The notes beneath the pieces were generated by a model, which worked only from the letters and a program-made list of their open reading frames with translations, did not search any database and was not told the DNA's origin. The position numbers were made by a program, and so were the translations under genes. Shown piece after piece: positions 16,161 through 24,859 of a DNA stretch of 64,000 nt (the first letter of the stretch is position 1; each line of letters begins with the position of its first letter). This stretch comes from Nonomuraea rhodomycinica. Its GTDB lineage: Bacteria; Actinomycetota; Actinomycetes; Streptosporangiales; Streptosporangiaceae. The DNA is taken from positions 62,001 through 126,000 of the forward strand of contig NZ_JABWGO010000008.1 in NCBI RefSeq assembly GCF_013363995.1. The letters run 5' to 3'.

Positions 16161-16260
16161 CCACAGGGGCCGCGCTCAGCTGACCGCAGGGGCCGCGCTC
16201 AGCTGACCCCAGGGGCCGCGCTCGGCTGACCCCAGGGGCCGCGCTCGGCTGACCCCAGGG
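16146..16260 (+). repeat. 23-bp tandem repeats that duplicate the gene end and stop codon
   Basis: Five 23-bp units (16146, 16169, 16192, 16215, 16238) begin GCCGCGCTCGGCTGACC or a one-base variant. The first is the 3' end of the HAD gene including its TGA, and the others follow it outside the gene. Confidence 0.85.
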
Positions 16261-16300
16261 GCCGCCCGCCCCGTCCGGGGACCTCACCCGGGGCGGCCCC
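16258..16300 (+). terminator. GC-rich hairpin after the HAD gene
   Basis: GGGGCCGCCC at 16258-16267 pairs exactly with GGGCGGCCCC at 16291-16300, followed by TTC. The loop can also fold. It is a plausible intrinsic terminator. Confidence 0.6.
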
Positions 16301-16331
16301 TTCACCGCTTCTGACCTGCGCCGATCCCCGA

Positions 16332-16365
16332 CGTCAGGGGTACGCCTGTGACGGTCGTCAGGGGT
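16332..16365 (+). promoter_or_regulatory. Direct repeats upstream of the ABC exporter operon
   Basis: CGTCAGGGGT occurs at 16332-16341 and again at 16356-16365, 24 bases apart. The spacing places both on the same helix face, upstream of the ATPase gene. Candidate binding sites for the NarL-type response regulator encoded at the end of the operon. Confidence 0.35.
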
Positions 16366-16421
16366 CAGGTCACGACCGGGGACACTTATCCCGGGAAGAT
16401 CGCGGACCTACCGTCGAAGAC

Positions 16422-17300
16422 ATGACGAACACCGTGACCTTCACCGGAGTCAGCAAGAGCTACGGACGGGTGCGCGCCCTCGACGACGTCACCTTCCACG
16501 TGGCACAGGGCGAGACCGTGGCGCTGCTGGGCCCCAACGGCGCGGGCAAGTCCACCTCCGTGGACCTCATGCTGGGGCTCGCCAAGCCCGACCGCGGCAC
16601 GATCGCCATCCTCGGCACCGAGCCGGGCCGCGCGGTGGCCCAGGGCCGGGTCGGCGCGATGCTCCAGTCGGGCGGGCTGCCCGCCGACACCTCCGTCGCC
16701 GACGTCGTCACGCTGGCCGTCCGGCTCTACGGCGGCAGGCGCACGGTCGCCGAGGTGCTGGAGCTGGCCGGCCTCACCCCCCTCGCCCGGCGCGGATGCG
16801 ACGAGCTGTCCGGCGGCCAGGCCCAGCGGGTGCGCTTCGCGGTCGCCATGGCCGGCCGGCCGGAGCTGCTCTTCCTCGACGAGCCGACGGTCGCCATGGA
16901 CGTGGAGTCCAGGCGGGCGTTCTGGACCGCGGTCCGCGCGAGCGGGACGACCACGGTGTTCGCCACCCACTACCTGGAGGAGGCCGACGCCCACGCCGAC
17001 CGGGTCATCGTGATGGCCGGCGGCAAGGTCGTCGCCAGCGGCACGCCCTCCACCATCAAGGCCATGGCGGGCGCCAGGACCATCCGGTGCGTGCTCGACT
17101 CCCCCGACCCGGCGCGGCTGCTCGCTTTGCCCGGCGTGCTGGAGGTCGAGGTCCACGGCGACGACGTCACCCTCCGGGCCGGCGACGCCGACCGCGCCGT
17201 CGCGGCGCTGTACTCCTCGATCGGCGGCGTACGCGACCTGCACGTCTCCGGCGCCGACCTGGAGGACGCCCTCATCAAGCTCACCTCGGCGCGGAACTGA
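16422..17300 (+). CDS. ABC exporter ATP-binding subunit
   Basis: A 292-residue ABC ATPase with Walker A LLGPNGAGKST (Lys43), the signature ELSGGQAQRVRFA, Walker B LLFLDEPTVAMD and switch His in FATHYLEEAD. It has the 'EEADAHADRVIVM' region common to the DrrA/CcmA-type drug and lipid exporters, and a C-terminal domain of about 70 residues. It is the first gene of an operon with one ABC-2-type permease and a NarL-type two-component system. Such cassettes often answer to membrane fluidity or cell-envelope drugs. No clear ribosome site precedes the ATG, so leaderless or weak initiation is possible. Confidence 0.9.
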   Translation: MTNTVTFTGVSKSYGRVRALDDVTFHVAQGETVALLGPNGAGKSTSVDLMLGLAKPDRGTIAILGTEPGRAVAQGRVGAMLQSGGLPADTSVADVVTLAVRLYGGRRTVAEVLELAGLTPLARRGCDELSGGQAQRVRFAVAMAGRPELLFLDEPTVAMDVESRRAFWTAVRASGTTTVFATHYLEEADAHADRVIVMAGGKVVASGTPSTIKAMAGARTIRCVLDSPDPARLLALPGVLEVEVHGDDVTLRAGDADRAVAALYSSIGGVRDLHVSGADLEDALIKLTSARN

Positions 17301-17359
17301 CGCCGCCGTCCCGCCCCTCTCCCCCAAGATCCCCTTACGTCCGGAAGGCAGAGTGCGTA

Positions 17360-18061
17360 ATGTTCAGCTTCGTGCGGTTCGAGGTCTTCAGAGCTCTTCG
17401 CAATGTCAAGTACCTCCTCTTCCTCGTCGTCACGCCCGTCGGCCTGTACCTGATCTACGGCCGGACGTCCGACTCGGCGCTCGCCATGGTCGCCATGACC
17501 GTGTACGCCGCCACGGCCGGCGGCCTGATCGGCTCCGGCGGCGGCGTCGCCGAGGACCGGATGCGCGGCTGGCTGCGCCAGCTCAAGGTCACCCCGCTGG
17601 CCGACCGGCACTGGCTGGCCGGCAAGATCGTCCAGGGGGTGCTGATGATCGTGCCCGGCGTCGCCGGCGTGACGATCGCCGCGGTGACCACGGGACACGT
17701 CCACCTGTCCGCCGGCCGGTGGGCCGCGCTGCTCGCCCTGCTGCTGCTCGGCTCGCTGCCGTTCGCGCTGCTCGGGCTGTCCCTGGGCCTGACGCTCAAG
17801 GGCAAGAGCGCCCAGATCGGTATCGTGGTGGTGTTCTTCGCGCTGGCCGCGCTGGGCGGCCTCATCGGGTCCGGCACCATGCCGTACGCGCTGGAGCAGG
17901 TCCGGCACTACCTGCCCACCTACAACCTCGCCCAGGCCGGCTTCGCGATCGTCGGCGGGCACGGGCCGGCGGCGACGGGCCTGGCGGTGCTCGGCGCCTG
18001 GGCGCTCGTCGCCGGGGCCGCGGCCCTGGCCCTGTGGCGACGCGAGTCCCACGCCCGATGA
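17360..18061 (+). CDS. ABC-2-type exporter permease
   Basis: The 233-residue membrane protein has six hydrophobic segments, starting with KYLLFLVVTPVGLYLIYG and ending with LAVLGAWALVAGAAALALW. The loop ERMRGWLRQLKVTPL is typical of the ABC-2 family of drug/lipid exporters. It follows the ATPase gene by 59 bases, and its stop overlaps the histidine kinase start (ATGA at 18058). The transported substrate is unknown; the adjacent sensor may report on it or on membrane state. Confidence 0.9.
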   Translation: MFSFVRFEVFRALRNVKYLLFLVVTPVGLYLIYGRTSDSALAMVAMTVYAATAGGLIGSGGGVAEDRMRGWLRQLKVTPLADRHWLAGKIVQGVLMIVPGVAGVTIAAVTTGHVHLSAGRWAALLALLLLGSLPFALLGLSLGLTLKGKSAQIGIVVVFFALAALGGLIGSGTMPYALEQVRHYLPTYNLAQAGFAIVGGHGPAATGLAVLGAWALVAGAAALALWRRESHAR

Positions 18062-19197
18062 GCCGGTGGAGCCGATGGAGGGCCCGGCGAGCCTCGCTCG
18101 CCGGGCTCTACGACGTCCGGTCGCTGCTCATGCTGCTGGCCACCGGGTGGGCGGTGCTCTTCCACATCGCCCAGCGGCCCCCGCTGTGGAGCCAGGTCGT
18201 CGTCGTGCCGTGGGCGCTCGGCGTCGTCGCGCTCGGCGGCCTGGCCAAGGCCCGCCCCGAACGGCACTGGTACGTGGCGCTCGTCGCGGCCGTGCTGACG
18301 CTGGAGGCGTGGGCGGGCTGGCCCTGGGCGGTCCTGGCCACGTGGGCGACCCGGGTCGCCGGCTGGAGGTTGCGCGGCAAGGAGGTGGCGGGCATCACCG
18401 CGGCGGCGTGCCTGCTGGCCCTGGCGCATCGCGCCGATCCGAGCGTGGTGGTCGTCATGGGGGCGTTCGTGCTGCTGCCTGGCCTGTTCGCCGCCCAGAG
18501 CCGGCGGACCGCCGACCTGATCGAGGAGCTGCGCGAGACGCGCCGCGAGCTGGCCCGGCTCGCCGTGGTCGAGGAGCGCAACCGCATCGCCCGTGACCTG
18601 CACGACCTCGTCGGCCACAGCCTCTCGGTGGTGGCCGTGAAGACCGAGCTGACCAGGAGGCTCGTGGCCGTCGACCCCGGACGGGCGGAGACTGAGCTGG
18701 CCGACATCGACGCGGTGGTCCGCCGGGCCCTCGCGGAGGTGCGGCAGGCGGTCACCAACTACAAGCAGCCGACCCTGGCCGCGGAGATCTCCGGGGCGGT
18801 CTCGGCGACCCGTTCGGTGGACATCCCGTGCGCGGTGACCATGCCGGACACCTGGGACCTGCCGGTGCCGGTGGAGGGACTGCTGGCCTGGACCGTACGG
18901 GAGGGCATCACGAACGTCCTGCGCCACAGCAGGGCCCGGACCTGCTCCATCACGCTGACCCTGGACGAGCGTTCGGCCGGGGTGGAGATCCGCGACGACG
19001 GCGCGGCCCCCGCAGACCCGGGCGAACCGAACGGATCGGAGGGACCGGGCGGATCGGACGGACCGGGCCGATCGGGCGGGGGCAACGGGCTCGTGGGGCT
19101 GTCGGAGCGCGCCGCCGCCCTGGGCGGCACGATCACCGCCGGCGAACGCCCGGAGGGCGGCGGCTTCCGTCTCCACGTCCGCGTCCCCCTCACCTGA
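18058..19197 (+). CDS. NarL/DesK-type sensor histidine kinase
   Basis: This 379-residue protein has four or five N-terminal membrane segments and then a HisKA_3 dimerisation helix, ERNRIARDLHDLVGHS, with phospho-acceptor His182. A GHKL ATPase domain follows, with the N box REGITNVLRHSRA and GNGLVGLSERAAALGG. A Pro/Gly/Ser-rich hinge lies inside the ATP lid (residues about 316-342). The compact sensor with no large extracellular domain is like DesK, which senses membrane fluidity. The cognate regulator is the next gene, and the ABC exporter genes are just upstream. Confidence 0.92.
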   Translation: MSRWSRWRARRASLAGLYDVRSLLMLLATGWAVLFHIAQRPPLWSQVVVVPWALGVVALGGLAKARPERHWYVALVAAVLTLEAWAGWPWAVLATWATRVAGWRLRGKEVAGITAAACLLALAHRADPSVVVVMGAFVLLPGLFAAQSRRTADLIEELRETRRELARLAVVEERNRIARDLHDLVGHSLSVVAVKTELTRRLVAVDPGRAETELADIDAVVRRALAEVRQAVTNYKQPTLAAEISGAVSATRSVDIPCAVTMPDTWDLPVPVEGLLAWTVREGITNVLRHSRARTCSITLTLDERSAGVEIRDDGAAPADPGEPNGSEGPGGSDGPGRSGGGNGLVGLSERAAALGGTITAGERPEGGGFRLHVRVPLT

Positions 19198-19281
19198 CCC
19201 GCCACCGCCTCCTCCAGCCCCGCCCCGCCCCCTGCGTCCCGCCGATCCGACCGCGTCCCCGCCGATCCGAGGGAGACCCGC

Positions 19282-19896
19282 ATGACCACCATCCGCGTGC
19301 TGCTCGCGGAGGACCAGACCATGTTCCGCGGCGCCATGGCGACCCTGCTGGGGATGGAGCCCGACATCGAGGTGGTCGGCGACGTCGGACGCGGTGACGA
19401 GGTCGTGGGCGCCTGCGAGGCGTTCCGCCCGGACCTCGCCCTGCTCGACATCGAGATGCCGGGCATCGACGGGCTGGAGGCGGCGCGCAGGCTGTCCAAG
19501 GCGGTGCCCGGGACCAAGGTGATCATCGTCACCACGTTCGGCCGCACCGGCTACCTGCACGCGGCCCTGGCCGCCGGGGCCTCGGGCTTCCTGCTCAAGG
19601 ACGCGCCGGTCACCGAGCTGGCGGACGCCATCCGCCGGGTCGCGGCCGGGCAGCGGGTGATCGACCCGGCGCTCGCGGTGCAGGCGCTCAGCGAGGGCTC
19701 CTCCCCGCTCACGCCGCGCGAGACCGAGATCCTCGCCGCCTCGCGCGGGCACGGCACCATCGCCGAGCTGGCCCGCGAGCTCTACCTGTCGCCGGGCACC
19801 GTACGCAACCACCTGTCGGCCGCGATCCAGAAGCTCGGCGCCCGCACCCGGGCCGAGGCCGTCGAGATCGCCGAGGAGAAGGGCTGGCTGGTCTGA
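19282..19896 (+). CDS. NarL/LuxR-type response regulator
   Basis: A 204-residue regulator: receiver domain with acidic pocket EDQ (10-12), phospho-acceptor Asp56 in LLDIEMP, and Lys near 105 in FLLKDAPV. The C-terminal LuxR-type HTH is LTPRETEILAASRGHGTIAELARELYLSPGTVRNHL in overall form. It is paired with the histidine kinase 84 bases upstream. Direct repeats before the ABC ATPase gene are possible target sites, giving an autoregulated exporter operon. Confidence 0.93.
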   Translation: MTTIRVLLAEDQTMFRGAMATLLGMEPDIEVVGDVGRGDEVVGACEAFRPDLALLDIEMPGIDGLEAARRLSKAVPGTKVIIVTTFGRTGYLHAALAAGASGFLLKDAPVTELADAIRRVAAGQRVIDPALAVQALSEGSSPLTPRETEILAASRGHGTIAELARELYLSPGTVRNHLSAAIQKLGARTRAEAVEIAEEKGWLV

Positions 19897-20185
19897 CCCG
19901 TCAGGCTCGGCCGGGCCTCCGAAATCCGCTATTCCGGCGGCCCTTTTCGAGGCAGTGTGGCGACGGCAGGGAATGGCCGATTCGCCCCTCGGCCCGCGGG
20001 CCGGAAATCTCGGCCCGCCATTCTGCGCCACAATGTCGGCCATGGCTTTGACCTGGGAAGTAGCCGTAATAAGGCAGTTCTTGCGCGAGGTCGCGCCGAT
20101 GCTGATGCGGCGTTCAGGATGCCGGGAGATTCCCACGTGACGATTCGCGGAAGTTCCGGTGACACAATGGCGAGCCGGCGACGAC
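19897..20185. other. Gap of lower GC content without supported gene
   Basis: This stretch is clearly less GC-rich than its surroundings and contains runs such as GTAATAAGGCAG. Several short open frames exist on both strands, none with a convincing ribosome site or codon bias. It carries the promoter of the secreted protein gene and may be remnant or regulatory DNA. Confidence 0.4.
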
Positions 20186-21091
20186 ATGATCACACCCATG
20201 AAGCGCATCCCCCTCCTCCTCGCCGCGATCGCGCTGTTGACGCTGATCGCCACGCCCGCTCAGGCCGCCGGGCTCCACCCGGTCGTCGTGCGGCCCTACG
20301 CCGATCTCACCGAGGGCGTCACCGTCGCGCCGGACGGCACGGTCTACGTCGGGCTGCTGTCCAAGGGCGAGATCAGGAAGGTCGACGCCACGGGCGCCGA
20401 CAGCCTGCTGGCCGCCCTGCCCATCGGCGAAGGGCGGCTGAACGGCCTCGCCACCGACCGGCGCGGCACCGTCTACGCCCTGCTCAACTCCGGTCAGGCC
20501 GCCACCAACGGCGTCTGGCGGATCACCCCGGACGGCGACGCGCAGCTGCACGCCGCGCTGCCGGTCGGCTTCGCCAACGCGCTGGCCTTCGGGCCCGACG
20601 GCGCTCTCTACGTCACCGACTCCACGCACGGCGTGATCTACCGGGTGGCCGACGGCAAGGCCGCGGTCTGGGTGAAGTCGCCGCTGCTGGCCCCCGGCGC
20701 GGACGGTGTGGGAGCGAACGGCGTCGCCTGGCGCTCGGGCGCGTTCTACGTCGCCGTCTCCGATCAGGCGCAGATCGTCCGCATCCCCTACGGCAGGGGC
20801 GGTCAGGCCGGCGTGCCGGCCGTCCACGTCAAGGACGCCGAGCTGGCCGGCGCCGACGGCGTGGCCTTCGACGTACGGGGGCAGCTCTACGTCTCCAGCT
20901 TCACCGGCAACACGCTCGCCGTCATCCGCACCGGCGGCGGCGTGGAGCTCCTCGCCGACGAACTGGACAGCCCGGCCAGCATGGCCTTCGACGGCAGGAC
21001 GCTCTACTTCGTCAACATCGGCGGCAACGGCGCGCCCAGCCTGATGAAGGCCAAGGTCAAGCTCCCCGGCCGGCCACTGCTGCGCGGCTGA
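20186..21091 (+). CDS. Secreted NHL/SMP-30-like beta-propeller protein
   Basis: A Sec signal peptide (KRIPLLLAAIALLTLIATPAQA) is followed by a 270-residue propeller with repeated blades of the form 'VTVAPDGTVYVG', 'LATDRRGTVYAL', 'LAFGPDGALYVTD' and 'VAFDVRGQLYVSS'. These are NHL/SGL-type beta-propeller repeats, found in gluconolactonases and in secreted ScyD/ScyE-like proteins. Catalytic metal ligands of true SMP-30 enzymes are not obvious, so an enzymatic role is uncertain. ATG 20186 or ATG 20198 could be the start; neither has a strong ribosome site. It stands alone, between the two-component operon and a convergent MocR gene. Confidence 0.8.
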   Translation: MITPMKRIPLLLAAIALLTLIATPAQAAGLHPVVVRPYADLTEGVTVAPDGTVYVGLLSKGEIRKVDATGADSLLAALPIGEGRLNGLATDRRGTVYALLNSGQAATNGVWRITPDGDAQLHAALPVGFANALAFGPDGALYVTDSTHGVIYRVADGKAAVWVKSPLLAPGADGVGANGVAWRSGAFYVAVSDQAQIVRIPYGRGGQAGVPAVHVKDAELAGADGVAFDVRGQLYVSSFTGNTLAVIRTGGGVELLADELDSPASMAFDGRTLYFVNIGGNGAPSLMKAKVKLPGRPLLRG

Positions 21092-21158
21092 TCCCGGTCC
21101 CGGGTCCCGCAGCGGACGGGGAGGGAGGCCGACGCCTGGCCCCGCCGTCGCGTCGAGG

Positions 21159-22484
21159 TCAGCTCACTCGGGCCCAGGCGCGCGCGAGCGCCGCCACGGC
21201 CTGGTCGGCCACCGGCGCCGGCAGGGCGAAGCTGAGGCGCAGGTGGTCGCGATGGCGGCCGTCCGCCGAGAACAGCGAGCCGGGCGCGACCGCCACCCCC
21301 TCCTCGCGGGCCAGCGCCGCGAACCTGTCGCCGTCGGCGCCCGGCAGGCGTACCCACACCGACAGGCCCCCGGCGGGCCGGGTCCAGGTCCAGTCGGGCA
21401 GCCGGTCGGCCAGGACGGCGGTGAAGCGGTCGCGGCGGCGGGTCAGCTCGTCCACCCACGGGCCGACGGGGTTGTGTTCCAGCAGTTCGGCGGCCAGCCG
21501 CTGCGCCACGGCGCTGGTGGCCAGGTCGGAGTCCAGCTTGACCTCGGTGATCCGGGACAGCAGCGCCTCGGGAGCCGTCAGCCAGCCGATCCGCAGGCCG
21601 CCCCACAGCACCTTGGACAGGGAGCCCACCGTCACGGTGCCGTGCGGGTGCAGCCGCGACAGCGGCTCGGGCGGCGCGGCGCCGTCGTGGACGAGGCCGG
21701 CCAGGGCTCGATCCTCGACCAGGGGCACTCCGGCGGCCCTCGCCAGCTCGGCGACGTGCCGCAGGTCGGGCACGGCTCCCGTCGGGTTGCCGACGCCCGC
21801 CACGTAGACGGCGGCCGGGCCATGGCGGGCGAAGGCGGCCTCGGCGGCGCCGGGGTCGGTGAGGTCCACGGGGACGGCGTGCGCCCCGGCTCGGCGGAAC
21901 GCCGCCAACGCCCCGACGTACGTGGGGTCGCCGACGAGCACGCGCTCCCCCGGCCGCAGCAGCGTGCGCGCGGTCAGGTCGATGCCCTGCTGCGCCCCTC
22001 CGGTGATCAGCACGGACCCGTCCGCCGCCGCGGCGTCACCGGAGCCGAGCAGGGCGCGCAGGCGCGGGTCGCCCATGGCGTCGTAGCCGTGGCCGCTCGG
22101 GCTGCGCAGCAGCGTGGCCGGATCGAGCGGCGGCATCGCCAGGTGGGAGGGGTCGGGCACGACGGAGGTCGACAGGTGGGCGGGCAGGACGGCGTCGGTG
22201 AGCAGCCCGGCCATGGATCCCGTCCGGGTGACGTAGGTGCCGCTGCCGTGGCGGCGCTCGCACAGCCCCTCCTCGCACAGGGCGTTGAACGCGGCCGCCA
22301 CCGTGCCCCGGCTCATGCCGACGGCCTGGGCCAGCTCCCGCTCCGACGGCAGCCGCTCGCCGGGCGCGAGGGCGCCGGTCTGGGCGAGGTCGGCCAGCGC
22401 ACCCGCCAGGCGACGGCTCGGCGGCCCCTGGTGCAGCCGGATCCGGTCGATGACCAGCGTGACGAGCGGTTCCATGAGGCCCAT
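21159..22484 (-). CDS. MocR-family PLP-dependent transcriptional regulator
   Basis: This 441-residue protein has an N-terminal GntR winged helix (residues 10-85, LPSERELAQAVGMSRGTVAA) and a class I aminotransferase domain with the PLP lysine in SLSKVLWGGLRIGW and the substrate-carboxylate Arg in a LRLSFALP context. MocR proteins sense PLP or amino compounds and usually regulate an adjacent divergent gene. Here that gene is an IlvE-like aminotransferase, 63 bases away, with GCCACT boxes between. No ribosome site is visible before the ATG, so leaderless translation is possible. The effector is not known. Confidence 0.92.
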   Translation of the reverse strand: MGLMEPLVTLVIDRIRLHQGPPSRRLAGALADLAQTGALAPGERLPSERELAQAVGMSRGTVAAAFNALCEEGLCERRHGSGTYVTRTGSMAGLLTDAVLPAHLSTSVVPDPSHLAMPPLDPATLLRSPSGHGYDAMGDPRLRALLGSGDAAAADGSVLITGGAQQGIDLTARTLLRPGERVLVGDPTYVGALAAFRRAGAHAVPVDLTDPGAAEAAFARHGPAAVYVAGVGNPTGAVPDLRHVAELARAAGVPLVEDRALAGLVHDGAAPPEPLSRLHPHGTVTVGSLSKVLWGGLRIGWLTAPEALLSRITEVKLDSDLATSAVAQRLAAELLEHNPVGPWVDELTRRRDRFTAVLADRLPDWTWTRPAGGLSVWVRLPGADGDRFAALAREEGVAVAPGSLFSADGRHRDHLRLSFALPAPVADQAVAALARAWARVS

Positions 22485-22492
22485 AGTAGCTT

Positions 22493-22532
22493 GCCACTTT
22501 GCCGATCAGTGGCGTACCGTGCTGAGCCACTT
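22493..22532. promoter_or_regulatory. GCCACT boxes in the MocR-aminotransferase intergenic region
   Basis: GCCACT at 22493-22498 and AGTGGC at 22508-22513 make an inverted repeat. GCCACTT recurs in direct orientation at 22526-22532, 33 bases after the first. Mixed direct and inverted half-sites fit the bent-DNA recognition known for MocR regulators. Confidence 0.5.
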
Positions 22533-22547
22533 GAGGAGGTGGCATCC

Positions 22548-23465
22548 ATGGAGACAGGCCGCATCTGGATGGACGGGACGCTCGTCCCGTGGGGCGAGGC
22601 CCGGGTGCACGTGCTCTCGCACGCGCTGCACTACGGCACGGGAGTGCTGGAGGGCACGCGGGCGTTCGACACCGGTGCCGGGCCGGCGGTCTTCCGGCTG
22701 CGCGAGCACCTCGAACGGCTCTACCGCAGCGCCCGGATCGTCGGGATGCGGGTGCCGTACGAGCTGGAGGAGCTGGAGGCGGCCACGCTGGAGACCGTCG
22801 CCGCCAACGGCCACCGCGCCTGCTACATCCGCCACCTCGTGCACCGCGGCTACGGCGAGCTGGGCCTGGCCGCGCGCGCCAACCCCATCGTGGTGTCGAT
22901 CGCGACGTGGGAGTGGGCGGCGCCGGCCGCCGGCCTGCGGCTGATGACCAGCTCGTGGCGGCGCAACGACCAGGCGGCCGTGCCGACGGCCGCCAAGGCG
23001 ACGGGCCCCTACCTCAACTCGGTGCTGGCCAAGGCCGAGGCGGTCGAGGGCGGCTACGACGAGGCGGTGCTGCTGAACGCGGCCGGCCAGGTCAGCGAGT
23101 GCACCGCCGCCAACCTGTTCGTGGTCCGCGAGGGACGGGTGAGCACCCCGCAGGCGAGCGCCGGGGCGCTGGAGGGCATCACGCAGGACACCGTCGAGCA
23201 GCTGGCCGCCGACCTCGGCATGCCGGTGACGAGGCGCGACGTGATGCGTTCCGACCTCTACGGCGCCGACGAGGTGTTCCTGTGCGGCACGGCCGCCGGA
23301 GTGGTGCCGGTGCGCTCGATCGACGGGCGCGACCTGGCCGCGCCGGGGCCGGTGACGAGCGCGCTGGCCGCCGCCTACGCGGAGGCCGTGCACGGCCGCG
23401 ACTCCCGCTACCGGCACTGGCTGACCCCGGTACGGCCGCACGCGGCGGCCGGCCTGCTGCCCTGA
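22548..23465 (+). CDS. Class IV (IlvE-like) branched-chain aminotransferase
   Basis: The 305-residue fold type IV PLP enzyme has the N-terminal VLSHALHYGTGVLEGTRAF signature, PLP-binding Lys in TAAKATGPYLNSVLAKAEA and Glu in GQVSECTAANLFVV, all typical of BCAT/IlvE enzymes. Ribosome site GAGGAGG precedes ATG 22548. It would interconvert branched-chain amino acids and 2-oxo acids, though D-amino-acid transaminase and aminodeoxychorismate lyase share the fold. It is probably under control of the divergent MocR regulator. Confidence 0.88.
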   Translation: METGRIWMDGTLVPWGEARVHVLSHALHYGTGVLEGTRAFDTGAGPAVFRLREHLERLYRSARIVGMRVPYELEELEAATLETVAANGHRACYIRHLVHRGYGELGLAARANPIVVSIATWEWAAPAAGLRLMTSSWRRNDQAAVPTAAKATGPYLNSVLAKAEAVEGGYDEAVLLNAAGQVSECTAANLFVVREGRVSTPQASAGALEGITQDTVEQLAADLGMPVTRRDVMRSDLYGADEVFLCGTAAGVVPVRSIDGRDLAAPGPVTSALAAAYAEAVHGRDSRYRHWLTPVRPHAAAGLLP

Positions 23466-23600
23466 CCCGGGGCGCTCGGCGACGGCCGAGGAGGCGCGCG
23501 TGACGGCGCCCGGCCCCGTGCGGGGTCAGCGGCCGTCTCCCTGGAGGCCCTCAGCCCCGTACGGCGACTGGCGCCGGCGGGGCTCAGCCGTAACTGAAGA

Positions 23601-24683
23601 TCATCGAGAAGTGGCCGACTCCCGCTCGATGAAGCGCGTCGGAAGCCGCCGGTGGGTGAAGCGCTTGTCGCTCCCCTGGACGCGGTCGAGGAGCAGCCGC
23701 CCCGCCTCCGCCCCCAGCTCGTAGATCGGCTGCGCCACCACGCTCAGCGGCGGCGAGATCGCCTCGGCCCAGTCGGCGTCGTCGAAGGCCACCAGCGACA
23801 CGTCCACCGGGCAGCGCAGCCCGAGCCCGCGCAGCGCCTGGAGCACCCCCAGCGCCAGGAGGCTGTCCAGGGCGAGGATCGCCGTCGGCGGGTCCGGCAG
23901 CGCGAGCAGGCGCCGGGTGGCGGCGGCCGCGTCCTCCCGGCGGAAGCCCTCGGCGCTCACCAGCTCCGGCCGGGGCTCGATCCCCGCCTCCACCAGCGCG
24001 TCGCGGTAGCCGGCGGCGCGCGCGCCGACCGTGGTGGCCGCCAGCCGCTCCACCCCCCGCAGGCCGGGACGGGACAGCTTGGGACGGAGCTTCTCATCGC
24101 CGCCGGTCAGTAAGGCGACCGACCGGTGCCCGAGTTTCAGCAGCCGCTCGGTGGCGTCCTTGGCGGCGGCCCGGTTGTCGATGCCGACCGTGTCGGCTTC
24201 GAGGCCGGGCACCCGCCGGTCGAGCAGCACGACCGGGATGCCGGCGTCCACGACGGCCTGCAGCGCGTCACGGTCGGCGACGTCCGTCGGGGCCACGACG
24301 AGGCCGTCGACGCGGCGCTCGGTGAGCACGCTCAGCGCCTTGCGTTCGAGCGCGAGGTCCTCGTCGGTGTTGACGAGCAGCACCTCCCAGCCGCGCTCGT
24401 GGGCGGCGTCGGCGATGCCGCGCAGGGCGCGCGAGAAGAACGGGTTCTCGATGTCGGGCACGAGCACGCCGAGCGTGTGCGTCAGCCCCGTGATCATGCT
24501 GCGGGCCAGGCTGTTGGGCCGGTAGCCGAGGCGTTCGGCGGCGGCCAGGACGGCCTCGCGGCTCTTCCTGCTCACCGAGCCGTAGCCGCCGAGGGCCCGG
24601 CCGGCCGTCGCGGTGGAGACGCCCGCCTCCTTGGCGACGATCTCGATCGACGGCATGGTCGTCCGCCGGACGCTGCCGCTCAT
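23601..24683 (-). CDS. LacI-family repressor, predicted regulator of the fructosamine genes
   Basis: The 360-residue protein has a LacI-type HTH (IEIVAKEAGVSTATAGRALG) with hinge helix LARSMITG and a periplasmic-binding-protein-like effector domain. Start ATG 24683 is chosen for the GGGGG run upstream; GTG 24689 and ATG 24656 are alternatives. It is divergent from an FrlD-like kinase gene. The perfect palindrome TGAGAACGTTCTCA in that gap and again at 14354 has the central CG of a LacI-family operator. The effector may be a fructosamine or its 6-phosphate. B. subtilis uses a GntR-type FrlR instead. Confidence 0.9.
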   Translation of the reverse strand: MSGSVRRTTMPSIEIVAKEAGVSTATAGRALGGYGSVSRKSREAVLAAAERLGYRPNSLARSMITGLTHTLGVLVPDIENPFFSRALRGIADAAHERGWEVLLVNTDEDLALERKALSVLTERRVDGLVVAPTDVADRDALQAVVDAGIPVVLLDRRVPGLEADTVGIDNRAAAKDATERLLKLGHRSVALLTGGDEKLRPKLSRPGLRGVERLAATTVGARAAGYRDALVEAGIEPRPELVSAEGFRREDAAAATRRLLALPDPPTAILALDSLLALGVLQALRGLGLRCPVDVSLVAFDDADWAEAISPPLSVVAQPIYELGAEAGRLLLDRVQGSDKRFTHRRLPTRFIERESATSR

Positions 24684-24786
24684 GCGCACCCCCGGTGCTG
24701 CTTGGTCGTGTCCTGGACATCATCCCCCCTCGGGAAGAACGAAAGGGGTGATCAACGGGCCACCGTAGCGGATTCGGCGGCAACTC

Positions 24787-24844
24787 TTGACATGGGTCCC
24801 ACAGATTGAGAACGTTCTCACCCAAGTGAGTGAGAACCTTCCCA
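24787..24844 (+). promoter_or_regulatory. Promoter with tandem LacI-type operators for the FrlD-like operon
   Basis: TTGACA at 24787-24792 is a likely -35 box. The perfect palindrome TGAGAACGTTCTCA lies at 24807-24820 and a degenerate copy, TGAGAACCTTCCCA, at 24831-24844. It is the same design as at 14310-14367 with the order of the perfect and degenerate boxes reversed. The region also serves the divergent repressor gene. Confidence 0.78.
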
Positions 24845-24859
24845 GTCACAGGAGCCCGT

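Noticed and set aside
19955..20140. 61-residue plus-strand ORF in the lower-GC gap
   Set aside because: No ribosome site, no conserved motif, and competing frames on both strands. Kept only as part of the gap description.
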